Positions 37,027 through 46,955 of a stretch of 64,000 nt of DNA are shown piece after piece; the first letter of the stretch is position 1; every line of letters begins with the position of its first letter. The stretch is from Bryoerythrophyllum caledonicum (Eukaryota > Streptophyta > Bryopsida > Pottiales > Pottiaceae). The stretch covers positions 11,538,187 to 11,602,186 of the forward strand of contig OZ020525.1 of NCBI GenBank assembly GCA_963971425.1, given 5' to 3'. The notes beneath the pieces were generated by a model. It did not search any database. It was not told the origin of the DNA and worked only from the letters and a program-made list of their open reading frames with translations. The position numbers and the translations under genes were made by a program.

Positions 37027-37382
37027 GGATCTTCACGGAGATGGAGGCTCTGGTGAGTGTGTCGAGGTTTCTAGATGCAGCGTGAATGATCTGGTTGCCA
37101 GGTGACAGAAGCCTCGGTTTGCTGACTTGGCTTGCTGACGTGTGCGGGGTATCAACCTCGAAGCATGGATATCGGTCGTGGAGGTGGTGCGGGTGTCAAT
37201 CTTGGAGTTGGCGAGGTATCAATCTCGTAGTTTCGACGTTGAATTCTGTCAGATTGATGGAGCGAAGATGCTTGTGAGGTGTTAGAGCAGTTGGGGATTC
37301 GAGGGCTTTAAGAGGGGCTATTTTTGGGTTGGGGGAGGGAGTTGCAGGAACTCTTTAACCCTTCTTCCCTAAATTTCTTTGA

Positions 37383-38095
37383 CAATAACACTTCAAAATT
37401 GTTAATTCTAGTGCAATGAATAAGGAACAAAAAATCGTATTTCTAGATTTAACCACAGGATCATTTAACACTACATAAATAACTCACTCACAAAATTTCA
37501 TTAATTTGACCACAAATATTGAAAGATTATCGTGTTTGAAGTAGGAAAAATTGTGCATTTTAATGCCTGCGTTGAGTGGATCAACAGACTTTGACTTCAC
37601 TTGGTGTCAAAGTTTTCAAGGTCTAAATTCTATATCATCATGTTGATCATGATATTAATTCCTTGTACACCAATTTTTAGAGGTAGAGAAGGGATGTAGC
37701 ATATTCAAAAAAATTGTGCAAGGAATGGAGGTTCAAAAAGTGCTAATTCACATTTTAATTTTGTGGGAACAAAACATGTTTCAGAATGATGATCCGAGCA
37801 GTCAATAAAAAGGTTTACACCACATCTTGTAATAGAAAAAATAAAAGGTGAAAAATATGGAGATCTCAAAGTTCTATGCAGAAAAGAAGGAGTTTTTTTG
37901 GTTCCTTGCTACACAGTATGTGGTAATGTGTAAAAATGTTTAACTTGGATTGATATGCTATTTTTCACTAAAGACAAGAATTGTTTTTGATAGTATGAAA
38001 GGAAATAATATTACTTGCTAGAATTGAAAATCTCAAATTTACTAGAGTGACCTAGCAAATGTTTTTGACATTGCCTGACGTGCCCGCACTCAACA
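37383..38095. repeat. dispersed repeat R, copy 3
   Basis: Uninterrupted copy aligning to copy 1 (30118-30296 plus 34744-35325), including the TTTGACTTCACTTGGTGTCAA block and the terminal GACGTGCCCGC. At the position where copy 1 holds the 4.4-kb element it reads GATTATCGTGTTTG, acting as the empty site. Confidence 0.7.
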
Positions 38096-38399
38096 ATTTT
38101 TTCTTTTACCCCTAAGAGCCCAAGGCATTTCCCCTTCAAGAAGCACTGCAACATTTCCACTACACTAAAAGTTTCATTTAGTGTAGTGGACACTAAATAC
38201 GAACCCATACACTAATTGTCAACTACGCAATTAGTGTAGTGACGAAATAGTACACTAAATGTGAACTACTACACTATTTGTGAACTTTTGTAAAGATTGG
38301 AATATTAACTTTTTTACTCATGCATGTTTAGTGTATTGAAAGTAGAAGAGAATTGTGTGTACAAAAAGGTGAAGAAGAGAAAAAATAAAACTCACAAAG

Positions 38400-38590
38400 A
38401 AAAAATTGGAAAAAACAACAATTGGGAAAAAACAACAATTGGGAAAAAACAACAATTAGGAAAAAACAACAATTTGGGAAAACAACAAATAGGAAAAAAC
38501 AACATTTTTGCGAAAACAACAATTAGGAAAAAACAATAAGGAAAAAACAACATTTTTGAAAAAAACAAGAACTAGGGAAAAACATCAATT
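38400..38590. repeat. 17- to 18-bp imperfect tandem repeat
   Basis: Roughly ten copies of a unit near AACAACAATTGGGAAAAA, with growing divergence to the right. It lies in the left arm of MITE A. Confidence 0.8.
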
Positions 38591-38700
38591 CGGGGAAAAA
38601 AGACAACTAACCTTTTGAAAAGGTAAACTTTTGTAAAAATAAGCTTTACCAAATGTAAACATTTGAAAAAGTAAAGATTTGAAAAAGTAAACGTTTGGAA

Positions 38701-39030
38701 AGTAAACTTTTTCAAAAGTAAACTTTTTCAAAAGTAAACTTTTTCAAAAGTAAACTTTTTCAAAAGTAAACTTTTTCAAAAGTAAACTTTTTCAAAAGTA
38801 AACTTTTTCAAAAGTAAACTTTTTCAAAAGTAAACTTTTTCAAAAGTAAACTTTTTCAAAAGTAAACTTTTTCAAAAGTAAACTTTTTCAAAAGTAAACT
38901 TTTTCAAAAGTAAACTTTTTCAAAAGTAAACTTTTTCAAAAGTAAACTTTTTCAAAAGTAAACTTTTTCAAAAGTAAACTTTTTCAAAAGTAAACTTTTT
39001 CAAAAGTAAACTTTTTCAAAAGTAAACTTT
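38701..39030. repeat. 16-bp tandem array, about 20 copies
   Basis: Near-identical copies of AGTAAACTTTTTCAAA. The unit is partly self-complementary (TTTTTCAAAA / AAAAAG). The flanks (38590-38700 and 39030-39230) are diverged versions of the same unit, so the array arose by local expansion. There are no spacers, so it is not a CRISPR array. Confidence 0.95.
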
Positions 39031-39256
39031 TGAAAAAGTGAACTTTTTCGAAAGTAAATGTTTGGAAAAGTAAAATTTGAAAAAGTAAACTTTTTAAGAA
39101 GTAAAACTTGAAAAAGTAATCGCTTGAAAAAGTAAGCTTTAAAAAAATTAAACTTCCATAAAGTGTACTCCGATAAAGTAATCTTTGATAAAGTAAATTT
39201 TGATCGAATAATCTTTTGAGAAAGTACACTTGTTTGCAATTAGTAAACTATTTGTC

Positions 39257-39269
39257 AACTTGTTCGCAA
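39257..39269. repeat. LINE target-site duplication, left copy
   Basis: AACTTGTTCGCAA, matching 52808-52820 exactly. Joining the two flanks with one copy restores the MITE motif CGCAATTAGTGTA that also occurs at about 38224. Confidence 0.8.
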
Positions 39270-39277
39270 AAGAAGAG

Positions 39278-39303
39278 CGCCGGTTCCCGAAGGGAGGCCG
39301 GCG
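39278..39303 (-). other. 3'-terminal hairpin of the LINE
   Basis: On the element strand this reads CGCCGGCCTCCC, TTC, GGGAACCGGCG, a stem-loop with one imperfection, followed by CTCTTCTTT at the end. The related fragment at 56676-56755 has the same hairpin with a perfect 11-bp stem and a TTCTTCTTCTT tail. Such 3' structures are used by many LINE reverse transcriptases to recognise their RNA. Confidence 0.65.
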
Positions 39304-39500
39304 TGAGTAAAGTGTCCGTTCGTTCCACCACTAAGTCCATGCCCACCGGGCATGGGTTAGTAGTATGGAACTACTTCCCCCTTTCGAGGGTGGACACTAT
39401 GTACCCAGTAACAAGTAACCAATACCAGGGGACCCAAGCTCCCAAAAAGTCCTAAAAGAGGGAGGGCAAGCACGGTGGCACGCAACATGCAGGTGTAGAT

Positions 39501-40967
39501 CTATGGAGGGGGGTTTAAAGCGTCCGGAAGGGGTTGATTGTTTTCAAGTTTACGTTTATGTAGGAGTATCGACATAGCATGTTGAATAGCAATAGTGTTA
39601 ATTTTTGAGAAGGTGGTTTTGATTGAAGTGATGGGGATTTTAAAGGTTTCTTCAAGAGTTGTCATTGATGGGATGAAGGTGGTGGCTCTAGCACCCGCAG
39701 TGATGACAATGAGGGGGTCTACTTTCCATCCTAATGCTTGAATATCGTCAAGTAGTGGTTGGTATTTATTTGTTTTATTGGAAATGGTGTCCGGAGAGAA
39801 TCTATCATTGCAATATGTGAATTCAATAAATTGGATGGTGAGAGTAGGGTCTATGTGGTTTGGTGGCGGGTCTTTGTATGAAAGTCCTCTAACACATAGT
39901 AGGTCCGGTTTGAGTCTTGCATTGCAGTGGCATCTTTGGGTATGACAGATGCATGGTAATAGCCACGGAGGGACCGTATTTTCTTGCGGGTTGTCATTAA
40001 AGGTTCCAGCATTCATGAGAATGAAACATCGGGATTTGGTTGATGATATAAGTAATTTACGAATAGCCCATACGACTTTGTTATGTCTTGTAACAATTAG
40101 TGAGTGTATATGGGGGTTTTGGCACCTGAGTAAGACATGTAGCCATGTATCTGGGTCCGTGGTGTTACAAATTGAACATGTAATTGTAGGGAATCTTTCT
40201 ATTCCAAAGAAGAGTTGTTTGCGGGCATTGCCCATGTATTGTCCGGTACGAAATTTGATTAGGCATGTGATTTGTGAATCCGTTATAATGGGGTTTTTCC
40301 AGAAATTGTTGGATAGTACGTTATGAATGTTTGGGTTGCCAGTCCATTTATCAATATTGGGGAAGTTTTCTGTAAGTTTTCCTAGGTTATTTACAAGATC
40401 ATGTTTTTTGAGGTATTTGTCCAAGAATCGTATGGGGCCTTTATCGGGAGTTTCACCCATGGAGGGCCATTCATATCTATGGAAGTAGTATGGGGTGGCA
40501 TGGGCGTGTTCGTATGGGTGTTCGGCATTCTTGTGGGTTTTTTCTCTTCCTTCCTTTGCTAGTTTGTCGGCTTGTTCATTACCGTCAATGTTAGCATGCG
40601 CACGGACTTTGTGGAGTGTAGTGATCTGTGTGCGGTTTAGGAGCATTTCAACCATAGATGTAAGGATAGTTTTATCCGGGTGACTATTGTGTAAAGTAGG
40701 GTGCTTAATATGTGTATTAAGGAGATATAATACATTTATGCAATCTGTAAAAATGTGAGCCGGTTCGTTTGGATATTGGGTGGTGATTATTTTAAGGGTT
40801 TTGTGTATAGCCATCATTTCGGCTCTTAGAATATTTTGGAGTCCATGTAGTCTTTTACCTAATTTAATTTGTTTGGTTGAGTTGTATATCCCATAACCGG
40901 CTTTTTCTCGATGCCAATGTCCCGGGCTTACTTCGGTTGGTTCTTTGAAAGAACCGTCAGTGTAGTA
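39501..40967 (-). CDS. LINE RNase H domain and C-terminal zinc-finger-like region
   Basis: Open from 40967 to the stop at 39501. It starts with YYTDGSFKE (first catalytic Asp), then RAEMMAIHKT (Glu), HIFTDCINVL (Asp) and HKVRAHANIDGNEQAD (last Asp), a complete RNase H active site. Downstream, CSICNTTDPDTWLHVLLRC is a CxxC..HxxxxC pattern common at the C-terminus of RNase H-bearing LINEs. The final 200 residues are unrecognised. The frame is offset by one from the preceding segment: a TAG sits at 40970-40968, just before YYTDGS, and the other frame closes at 40928. A 1-bp deletion near 40970 in this copy would explain it; recoding is the less likely alternative. RNase H would remove the RNA strand during second-strand synthesis. 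Confidence 0.8.
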   Translation of the reverse strand, partial: YYTDGSFKEPTEVSPGHWHREKAGYGIYNSTKQIKLGKRLHGLQNILRAEMMAIHKTLKIITTQYPNEPAHIFTDCINVLYLLNTHIKHPTLHNSHPDKTILTSMVEMLLNRTQITTLHKVRAHANIDGNEQADKLAKEGREKTHKNAEHPYEHAHATPYYFHRYEWPSMGETPDKGPIRFLDKYLKKHDLVNNLGKLTENFPNIDKWTGNPNIHNVLSNNFWKNPIITDSQITCLIKFRTGQYMGNARKQLFFGIERFPTITCSICNTTDPDTWLHVLLRCQNPHIHSLIVTRHNKVVWAIRKLLISSTKSRCFILMNAGTFNDNPQENTVPPWLLPCICHTQRCHCNARLKPDLLCVRGLSYKDPPPNHIDPTLTIQFIEFTYCNDRFSPDTISNKTNKYQPLLDDIQALGWKVDPLIVITAGARATTFIPSMTTLEETFKIPITSIKTTFSKINTIAIQHAMSILLHKRKLENNQPLPDALNPPP

Positions 40968-42639
40968 CTAAAGTTGGGGTCAAATTTAGGGTCTGTATTA
41001 GTTTGGTAGTAGGAAAGGGGGAGGCTTAATTCGGTAATTTGTGATGTGGAGATGTTTGTGTAAGGGGTTTTAGACCATTTTTTGTTGCGATTAACCCGGG
41101 TTGAAATGGGTGTGGGAGAAGCAATTGCGGTGTATACCTTGTTAATGTTTAGATTTTTTGCTATCAAGGTGAGATGAGTGAGGTTGTCTAGAGTACCTAT
41201 TTCACAAGTTTGTTGGTGTATACATAAGATACGTAGAGTTGCCGGTTCCAGGCGGGGTGTTTGTATTTGCGGTGGAATAGTGGGTTCTTTGTATGTCATA
41301 GAGTCCGCTTCGAATAATACTATGACGTGGGAGTCCGGGAATGGGCCTAAGTGTGGGTTAGGGTTATGGTACCAATGAGTATCGGGAGTGATAATAATGG
41401 TGATGTTGTGGTTGGGGTCATTATTTGCCGCGAGGCGTGCCCAATGTATTGCTTGTTGTGTTTCTTCTTCGTTGTGAGGGTGTGCAAGGCCTATTCCACT
41501 CCACTTGTAATCAAAAGCTTTACCAAGAGAACCAAAAATCATATCGCGTTCGAATGGAGAGTAAAATTTGGAGATTTTTGTGGGGCATGTAACGGGGGAT
41601 GAGAAGTATGAGTGTGTGATATTTAGGGATGTAATAAGGTATTCTAAGATAGGATCAGGTAATGCGTAGTGTGCATTTTTAAGGGGGTCATTTTTGGGTA
41701 TACGGTAGTTATATCTTTGGTATAGCCAAACAATTTCGGTTTCAAATGTTTGGGGTATTGGTTCAATGCTAATGGGGGTTTGTAGTGCGTTGTGATATTG
41801 GTTCCATAGCCATTGTAGTCTAGCACGTGGTATGGTTATTAGGTGTCTCCCATTACCTTCATATATGAGGGCATTATCTTGTTGTATTTTAATAGTATTT
41901 GTTTGTGCGAGGATGTCTGTTTCGGGGTTGCATTCGGTTGTAGAGATGTTAAGGAGGGGGATAATAAGAGGTGGCGTGACAAATCTATTATCTCGAGGTT
42001 GTGCTTGAGGGTGGTGTAATTGTATGATATTTAGGTTGTAATTATTTTGAGTTCTAAGGTAGTATTGTGTGAGGATTTCGGTGTTATGTAAGGAAGTATT
42101 TGGGTTGTGCCAAGGAAAAAGATTTCTTTGTGGGAGCCATTTGGCGTAGGAGGTGTTGTTGTGGGACCAATGGCATAGGTATGATGTATATTGTTTGCTT
42201 ATGTTGTAAGAGTCAATGTACTTTCTATGTTTGTGCGCGGTTATGTTGTTTATTGGGTGTATGGAGGGGTTTTTTAATATATGTGGTGGGGGGGTATGCG
42301 GACGTGAATGTGGTGGGTTTGGAGGGGTTGGTGGGAGGTTGATGTTGGGGTGGGTGTCACTGTGGTTGATGATGTATGAGTCTTTAAGTGTGTATGGTGG
42401 GGCGTGAGTGGTACACGGGTTGGGGCATGTGGGGAGGCATGGAGGGTGGCAAAATAATTGTTTAGCAATATTAAGTGCACTTTTTATTAGTTTGTGAGGG
42501 GTACCGTAGACTGTTTTGTAGTTCTTGTCGTCCATTAGTTGTGTTCCATTTGGTAGTGTAATTTGTTTTAGGTCGATAATATTTACAGAGAAAAGTTTTT
42601 GTAGGAGTTTGTCGGATAGTTGTCGGTTAGTTGTCGGTC
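40928..42639 (-). CDS. LINE middle segment, function unknown
   Basis: Frame open from the 11-bp duplication at about 42639 down to TAA at 40928; the first ATG is at 42535 (535 codons). It is rich in His, Pro, Asn and Thr like ORF2, and it continues ORF2 in another frame, so it belongs to the same polyprotein between reverse transcriptase and RNase H. One stretch (near WARLAANNDPNHNITIIITPDTHW, written here as NNDPNHNITIIITPDTHW) has the alternating hydrophobic pattern of a Rossmann-like strand, but I do not recognise the family. A Cys cluster (CHPPCLPTCPNPC) lies near its start. Confidence 0.6.
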
Positions 42640-45600
42640 AAGTCTAGGGAGGTTATGTATTTCATTTGCCCAATTTTGTTCAAGTGGTGCGGGGCCTAAT
42701 AAGAAATCTTCTAGTGTGCTTTTTAGAAATGTTTGGCCTTCCTTTTTGAGTAGATAAAGTGTGCGGGTGATCGGAGATCTAAGGCAATCAGATTTTTTTA
42801 GTCTTTGGAGGTATTGTGCACCTCCATAAATGGCAAGGATGTGCCGGAGGAGTCCACTATAAATTAGTCCTAGTCGCCCTTTGTCGTTAAGCGCATTTTG
42901 GAGTTGTTCTCCAATGCAACGTAGATAGGCATTTTTTAGGGAAAAAGCTTCTAATCCGAATAGTTCGTGGGGGAGTTGTGTTATGACATTGGGCGTACAA
43001 TTAGGGAGTCCGCATACTTTCTTTTGTATAGCTATGATTTTTTTATCTAGTTTGTTTATGGCGGGCATGGAATACGGGACAACATAGAAACTATATGAGA
43101 TACCTGGACGTATGACGGTATCAATCATTTTTATTTTTTGTTGCAATGTGGCCGGACAGAGTGAAAGTTCCTTGCATTGTTTAATAAGCTTTGTAGTAGT
43201 AGCGTGGGTTTGAGTTTTCCATTTTAGAGATGGGACTAGGTTTATTCCAAGGTATATGTAGGGTTGGTTTTGGTTGAGAACCGGGATTGGTTGATTACGA
43301 TAGTGGATGTTGGTAGCTTGAATAATGGCTTTGAAGGCGGTCGGGTTTATTTTGGATTTGTTTGGGCAACCGGTTACGGCACATTTCTGGACCCCAAGTT
43401 CCATCCCGGTCCATAGACAAAATTTGTCTATTTTGTCTAATTGAATTTGGAGTGATTTAAGTCGTCCAGAGATGGCTGCTAAATCATCGGCATATGCGGC
43501 CAAATTTACGGTGACTTTAGAGGTACCAAATGTGTAGCCGTTATTACCTCTTTGAAGCCATCTCAGTAAAGGTTCTAGAAAAATAATAAAGAGGTATGGG
43601 CTCAATGTGTCGCCTTGGATGGTACCACGTTGGATGGGGATAGGGCATGTTTTACCAAAGAATTCTCCAACGTATGTAGTGGTAGATTGAGAGTATATAT
43701 TGCCAACTAGTGTGACTGTGTCTTCCGGGTATCCAAGATCATTCATAACGGCTAGCAATCGAGGATGGTCAATAGAACCAAATGCATTTTTAAAGTCAAT
43801 ATAAAGTATGTAGATGTCTTTATTCATGAATTTAGCATCTTCAAGAGCGGCAATAAGGGTTTGAAGTTGACGCGTGGTACTTCTTTCGGCTCTAAACCCT
43901 TCTTGGCTTTCATGTATTATTTGGTGTGTTTCTCCGTAGGCGGATAATATTGATGTAAGTGTACTAGTATATAATTTGTAAATGGTGTTAGCTAAGGCAA
44001 TAGGTCGGTGGTTAGGTAGCACGAATGGGTTGCCCTTTTTGTATAATAAGATTGTTAAGCTTGTTTTCCAAGATGTGGGAATGGATTTTTGTTTGTAACA
44101 ATGAAGGAAGAATAGTGATAAAAGATCGTGGAATCTTGGGGGCATGTTTTTTAGAATTGAATTGGGTATGTGGTCAGGGCCAGGGGCTTTGTTGGTCCCT
44201 AAGTTTTTTAGGCACATGTTGTATGTATCTCTGTTATAATATGTGTGGAGGGGTGTTGTTGATTCGCCTCTTTTATCAATAGTGAATCCGTCTAGATCAT
44301 GCCATGGGTATTGTCTAACTCCGCATGTGCATGTTGGTGTATGTTGTGATTGAAGGTGACATGGGGGGGTGGTTGGTCTATTGTTTATGGATTGTTGAAG
44401 ATGTATTTCGTTTGCGATGTCATCTGGGCTGGTTAATATGTTATTGTTTTGGTCTAGAATGCAGTCTAATGGCATGTTTGTGTTGTTTTTAAAGACTTTA
44501 TGATTAATCTTTTTTGGGCTAGTTTCGTATAATTGACGGTACTTAGATATGGCTTTTTTGACACGTTCTCTTGCATATTTTGTGGTAATTTTTCGAGCAT
44601 CTCTGTTGGCATCTTTTGCAATGGTAGCAATGTTTTTTAGCCAATCTTCGTGAGGGGTGTCGGGTAGTGGTATTTGTGGGATCTGGGGGTGACGTAGGTT
44701 TTGTAGTTCGGAGAGTATGGGGTGGTTTCGCCAATTTTGGTTAGTTTTAGCAATGTAAATTGTTTTACGAATAGTGTGGTATGTGACAAGATGTTGTTTC
44801 CATTTTTTGGCAAGTTTTCTCGGGAGATATCCCCCTTGTTTTGAGGTTCGAGGTGTGAGCTGAGGGATTGGGGGTGCTTTACAAGTTTTTTCTAAGATAG
44901 TAGAAATTTCATTGATAATTTTGTCAAGATTCGTGCAAGCTTCTTGCCATTGTATGTGTGTGAGGTGTTGGTGGTTAGATAGAGTATCTATAAGGGAGTC
45001 TATTTGTAGTGAGTTCTTTTCAAAGAATAATGTGTTAAAGTTATGAAGATTTTCTCTTGGAATGGGGTTTAGTATTTTAATATCATTTGAGTTGATGGTT
45101 GTGGGAGGTCTACTTATAAGGGTGTTGTGAGGTATGTTGAGTTGGATTGGGAAGTGGTCTGAATTTAAGTTGGTTGTGGTATTTGTGGTAGATGTATAAC
45201 GGATATGGTTAGGTGTTTTAATGTAAAAACCATCAATTAGGCTAGTGTGTGTGTAATTAAGTCCACCTTGACGAGAGTATTGTGTATTGGTTGGGATTAG
45301 GTATAGTCCTAGGTTATCCGTATAGTTATGCCATTGATAGTCTATGTCAAGTGGAGGAGTAAAAACCCCTCCGTTATGTCGTCCGATAAGGGCGATATCT
45401 CGGTTAAAGTCTCCGCAGAGTATTATTGTATGGTTAGTGTGTGTATTTATTTGTGAGGTGATGGAATTTTGGATTTCGGGAATAAGCCTAGAATCTTCTA
45501 TGTGTGTGGGCATGTATAAATGAAGAATAAGCCATGGTTGGAGGGGTCGGTTGGTAATTTCAATAATTTGAAAATATGGTGATATATTAGCCGGGGTAGG

Positions 45601-46638
45601 AATTTTAGTGATATTTCCGGGGAAGGCATATGATTGGTGTATTAGCATGAGTAGACCTCCTCTAGCCGGAGTATATGGCCTTCGTTGTTGGATGCATCGT
45701 GTGAGAGAATGAGTGTTATTAAATATAAGTTTATAATCAGGGAATGTTTTTTGTATGTATTTCGTGGATTTAGTAGCGGTTAGTTTCGTTTCTTGTATGG
45801 CAATTATGGCGGGTGGTGAGTTGATGTGGGCGGTTAAGTTGTGGATGCACGGTAAAGCAGTGTTTAGCGTTGCGGCATTCCATGTAGTTATATATGTGCT
45901 ACTATCGTTTATATTGTCGTGGTTACATAGTGGAGGGGAAATGTAGGTGGGTGTCGGGGTGGGGTGCGTGTAAGCGTGGATTGGTTCAAAGCATCTAAGT
46001 GCTTCAAGGATAAGATTATGCGGAAAGTATGGAAATTTTAGTTGTAGTTCATCGGGGGAAGGGGGTGGGGTTTGGCTATGAATGAAGTTATATAGGTCAT
46101 TGTGTAGGGCGGTTTTGTGTTCAAAAAGATGATGATTTTCTTCTAGGAATTTGGTGTAAGGGTGGGGTGTATCTATATGTCTTTCGGGGGGGTTCTGTAG
46201 AGAGGATAGGGTGTTTAGTAGTGTATTTGTCCAATGTGTTGGGTTTGTGTTGGTAGAATGTTGGTTGATAATATTGTTGCATTCTTCTATTGAAGGGTGG
46301 AGGGTGGTAATTATAGCAAACAAGATATGTGTAGGTGGGTGGTTGTTTTTTTGATGTATATATCGGGAAATGTTGGGGTAGAGGGTAGAATATGTTTGGT
46401 GAAGTATGTGAGTATTTTTCAGAAGTGGTGCAAAGGAGGATGCTAGGTGTTGAAATTCGGGGTGGAGTTTTATTGTATTTGGTATGAAATATTTTTTTGA
46501 TATTCTTTTGTGTGTTTTTGGATGGTTGTGGAAGACATTTGGCATTGGGCCGGGGTTAGTTTCTATGTCACCACAGAGTATGATTGTTAGTTTGCAATGA
46601 GTAATGTTTATGGTTGCTAGTGGTAGGGGTGTGGGGTT

Positions 46639-46693
<55 letters not shown>

Positions 46694-46715
46694 GGTTTTT
46701 TATTATTATTTATTA

Positions 46716-46752
<37 letters not shown>

Positions 46753-46953
46753 TATATTTATATTATTATTATTATTATTATTTTTGTTGTTTATAATTTT
46801 TTTGAATTTATTATTTTTTAGTGTTTTGTTATAAATTGTGTTTTTTGGTATTATAGTATCTATGGATACTATATTTATTCTTATTTTTGGTTTTTTGTTT
46901 TTAGTATATATATATACTATAAGTGGTGTTTTTTCCGCCGCTACATTGGTCAA
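42583..46953 (-). CDS. LINE ORF2: poly-N/poly-Q, 2A motif, APE endonuclease, reverse transcriptase
   Basis: The frame has 1,456 codons. It has no ATG at its 5' end: the first in-frame ATG comes directly after the 2A motif (residue 137). Order: basic N-terminus, poly-Asn and poly-Gln (about 50-105), 2A motif GDIETNPGP (128-136), linker, APE-type endonuclease from about residue 353 (TWNAATLN, IAIQETKL, LCGDFNRD, DGFYIK, SDHFPI near 602), then reverse transcriptase (NKAPGPDHIPN, LYIDFKNAFGSIDH, QGDTLSPYLF, AAYADDLAAI near 1155). The C-terminus leaves the true frame at an 11-bp tandem duplication (42617-42638), ending early at a TAA. The enzyme would nick target DNA and copy the LINE RNA in place. 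It directly follows ORF1: the ORF1 stop is 3 bases upstream, in another frame. Confidence 0.9.
46546..46572 (-). other. 2A ribosome-skipping motif in LINE ORF2
   Basis: The residues LTIILCGDIETNPGP end in the D-x-E-x-N-P-G-P 2A consensus, preceded by the usual hydrophobic run and Gly. Ribosomes skip the Gly-Pro bond at such sites, releasing the upstream peptide. 2A motifs are known in some non-LTR retrotransposons of trypanosomes and animals. The position, between the low-complexity N-terminus and the enzymatic part, is what such a function requires. Confidence 0.85.
46634..46790. repeat. CAA and AAT microsatellites inside LINE ORF2
   Basis: On the plus strand GTT repeats (about 18 units) run to about 46694, then ATT-type repeats with interruptions to about 46785. 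In ORF2 they encode poly-Gln and poly-Asn. All expansions keep the frame. Confidence 0.95.
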
Positions 46954-46955
46954 CG

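Noticed and set aside
38701-39030. CRISPR-like array
   Set aside because: The 16-bp units abut without spacers and the genome is eukaryotic.
42595-42601. Programmed -1 frameshift at C AAA AAC near the end of LINE ORF2
   Set aside because: The heptamer is not a standard slippery site, and the 11-bp tandem duplication just upstream explains the offset.
46604-46834. Plus-strand poly-Cys/poly-Leu/poly-Val frames
   Set aside because: Antisense translations of the microsatellite in LINE ORF2.
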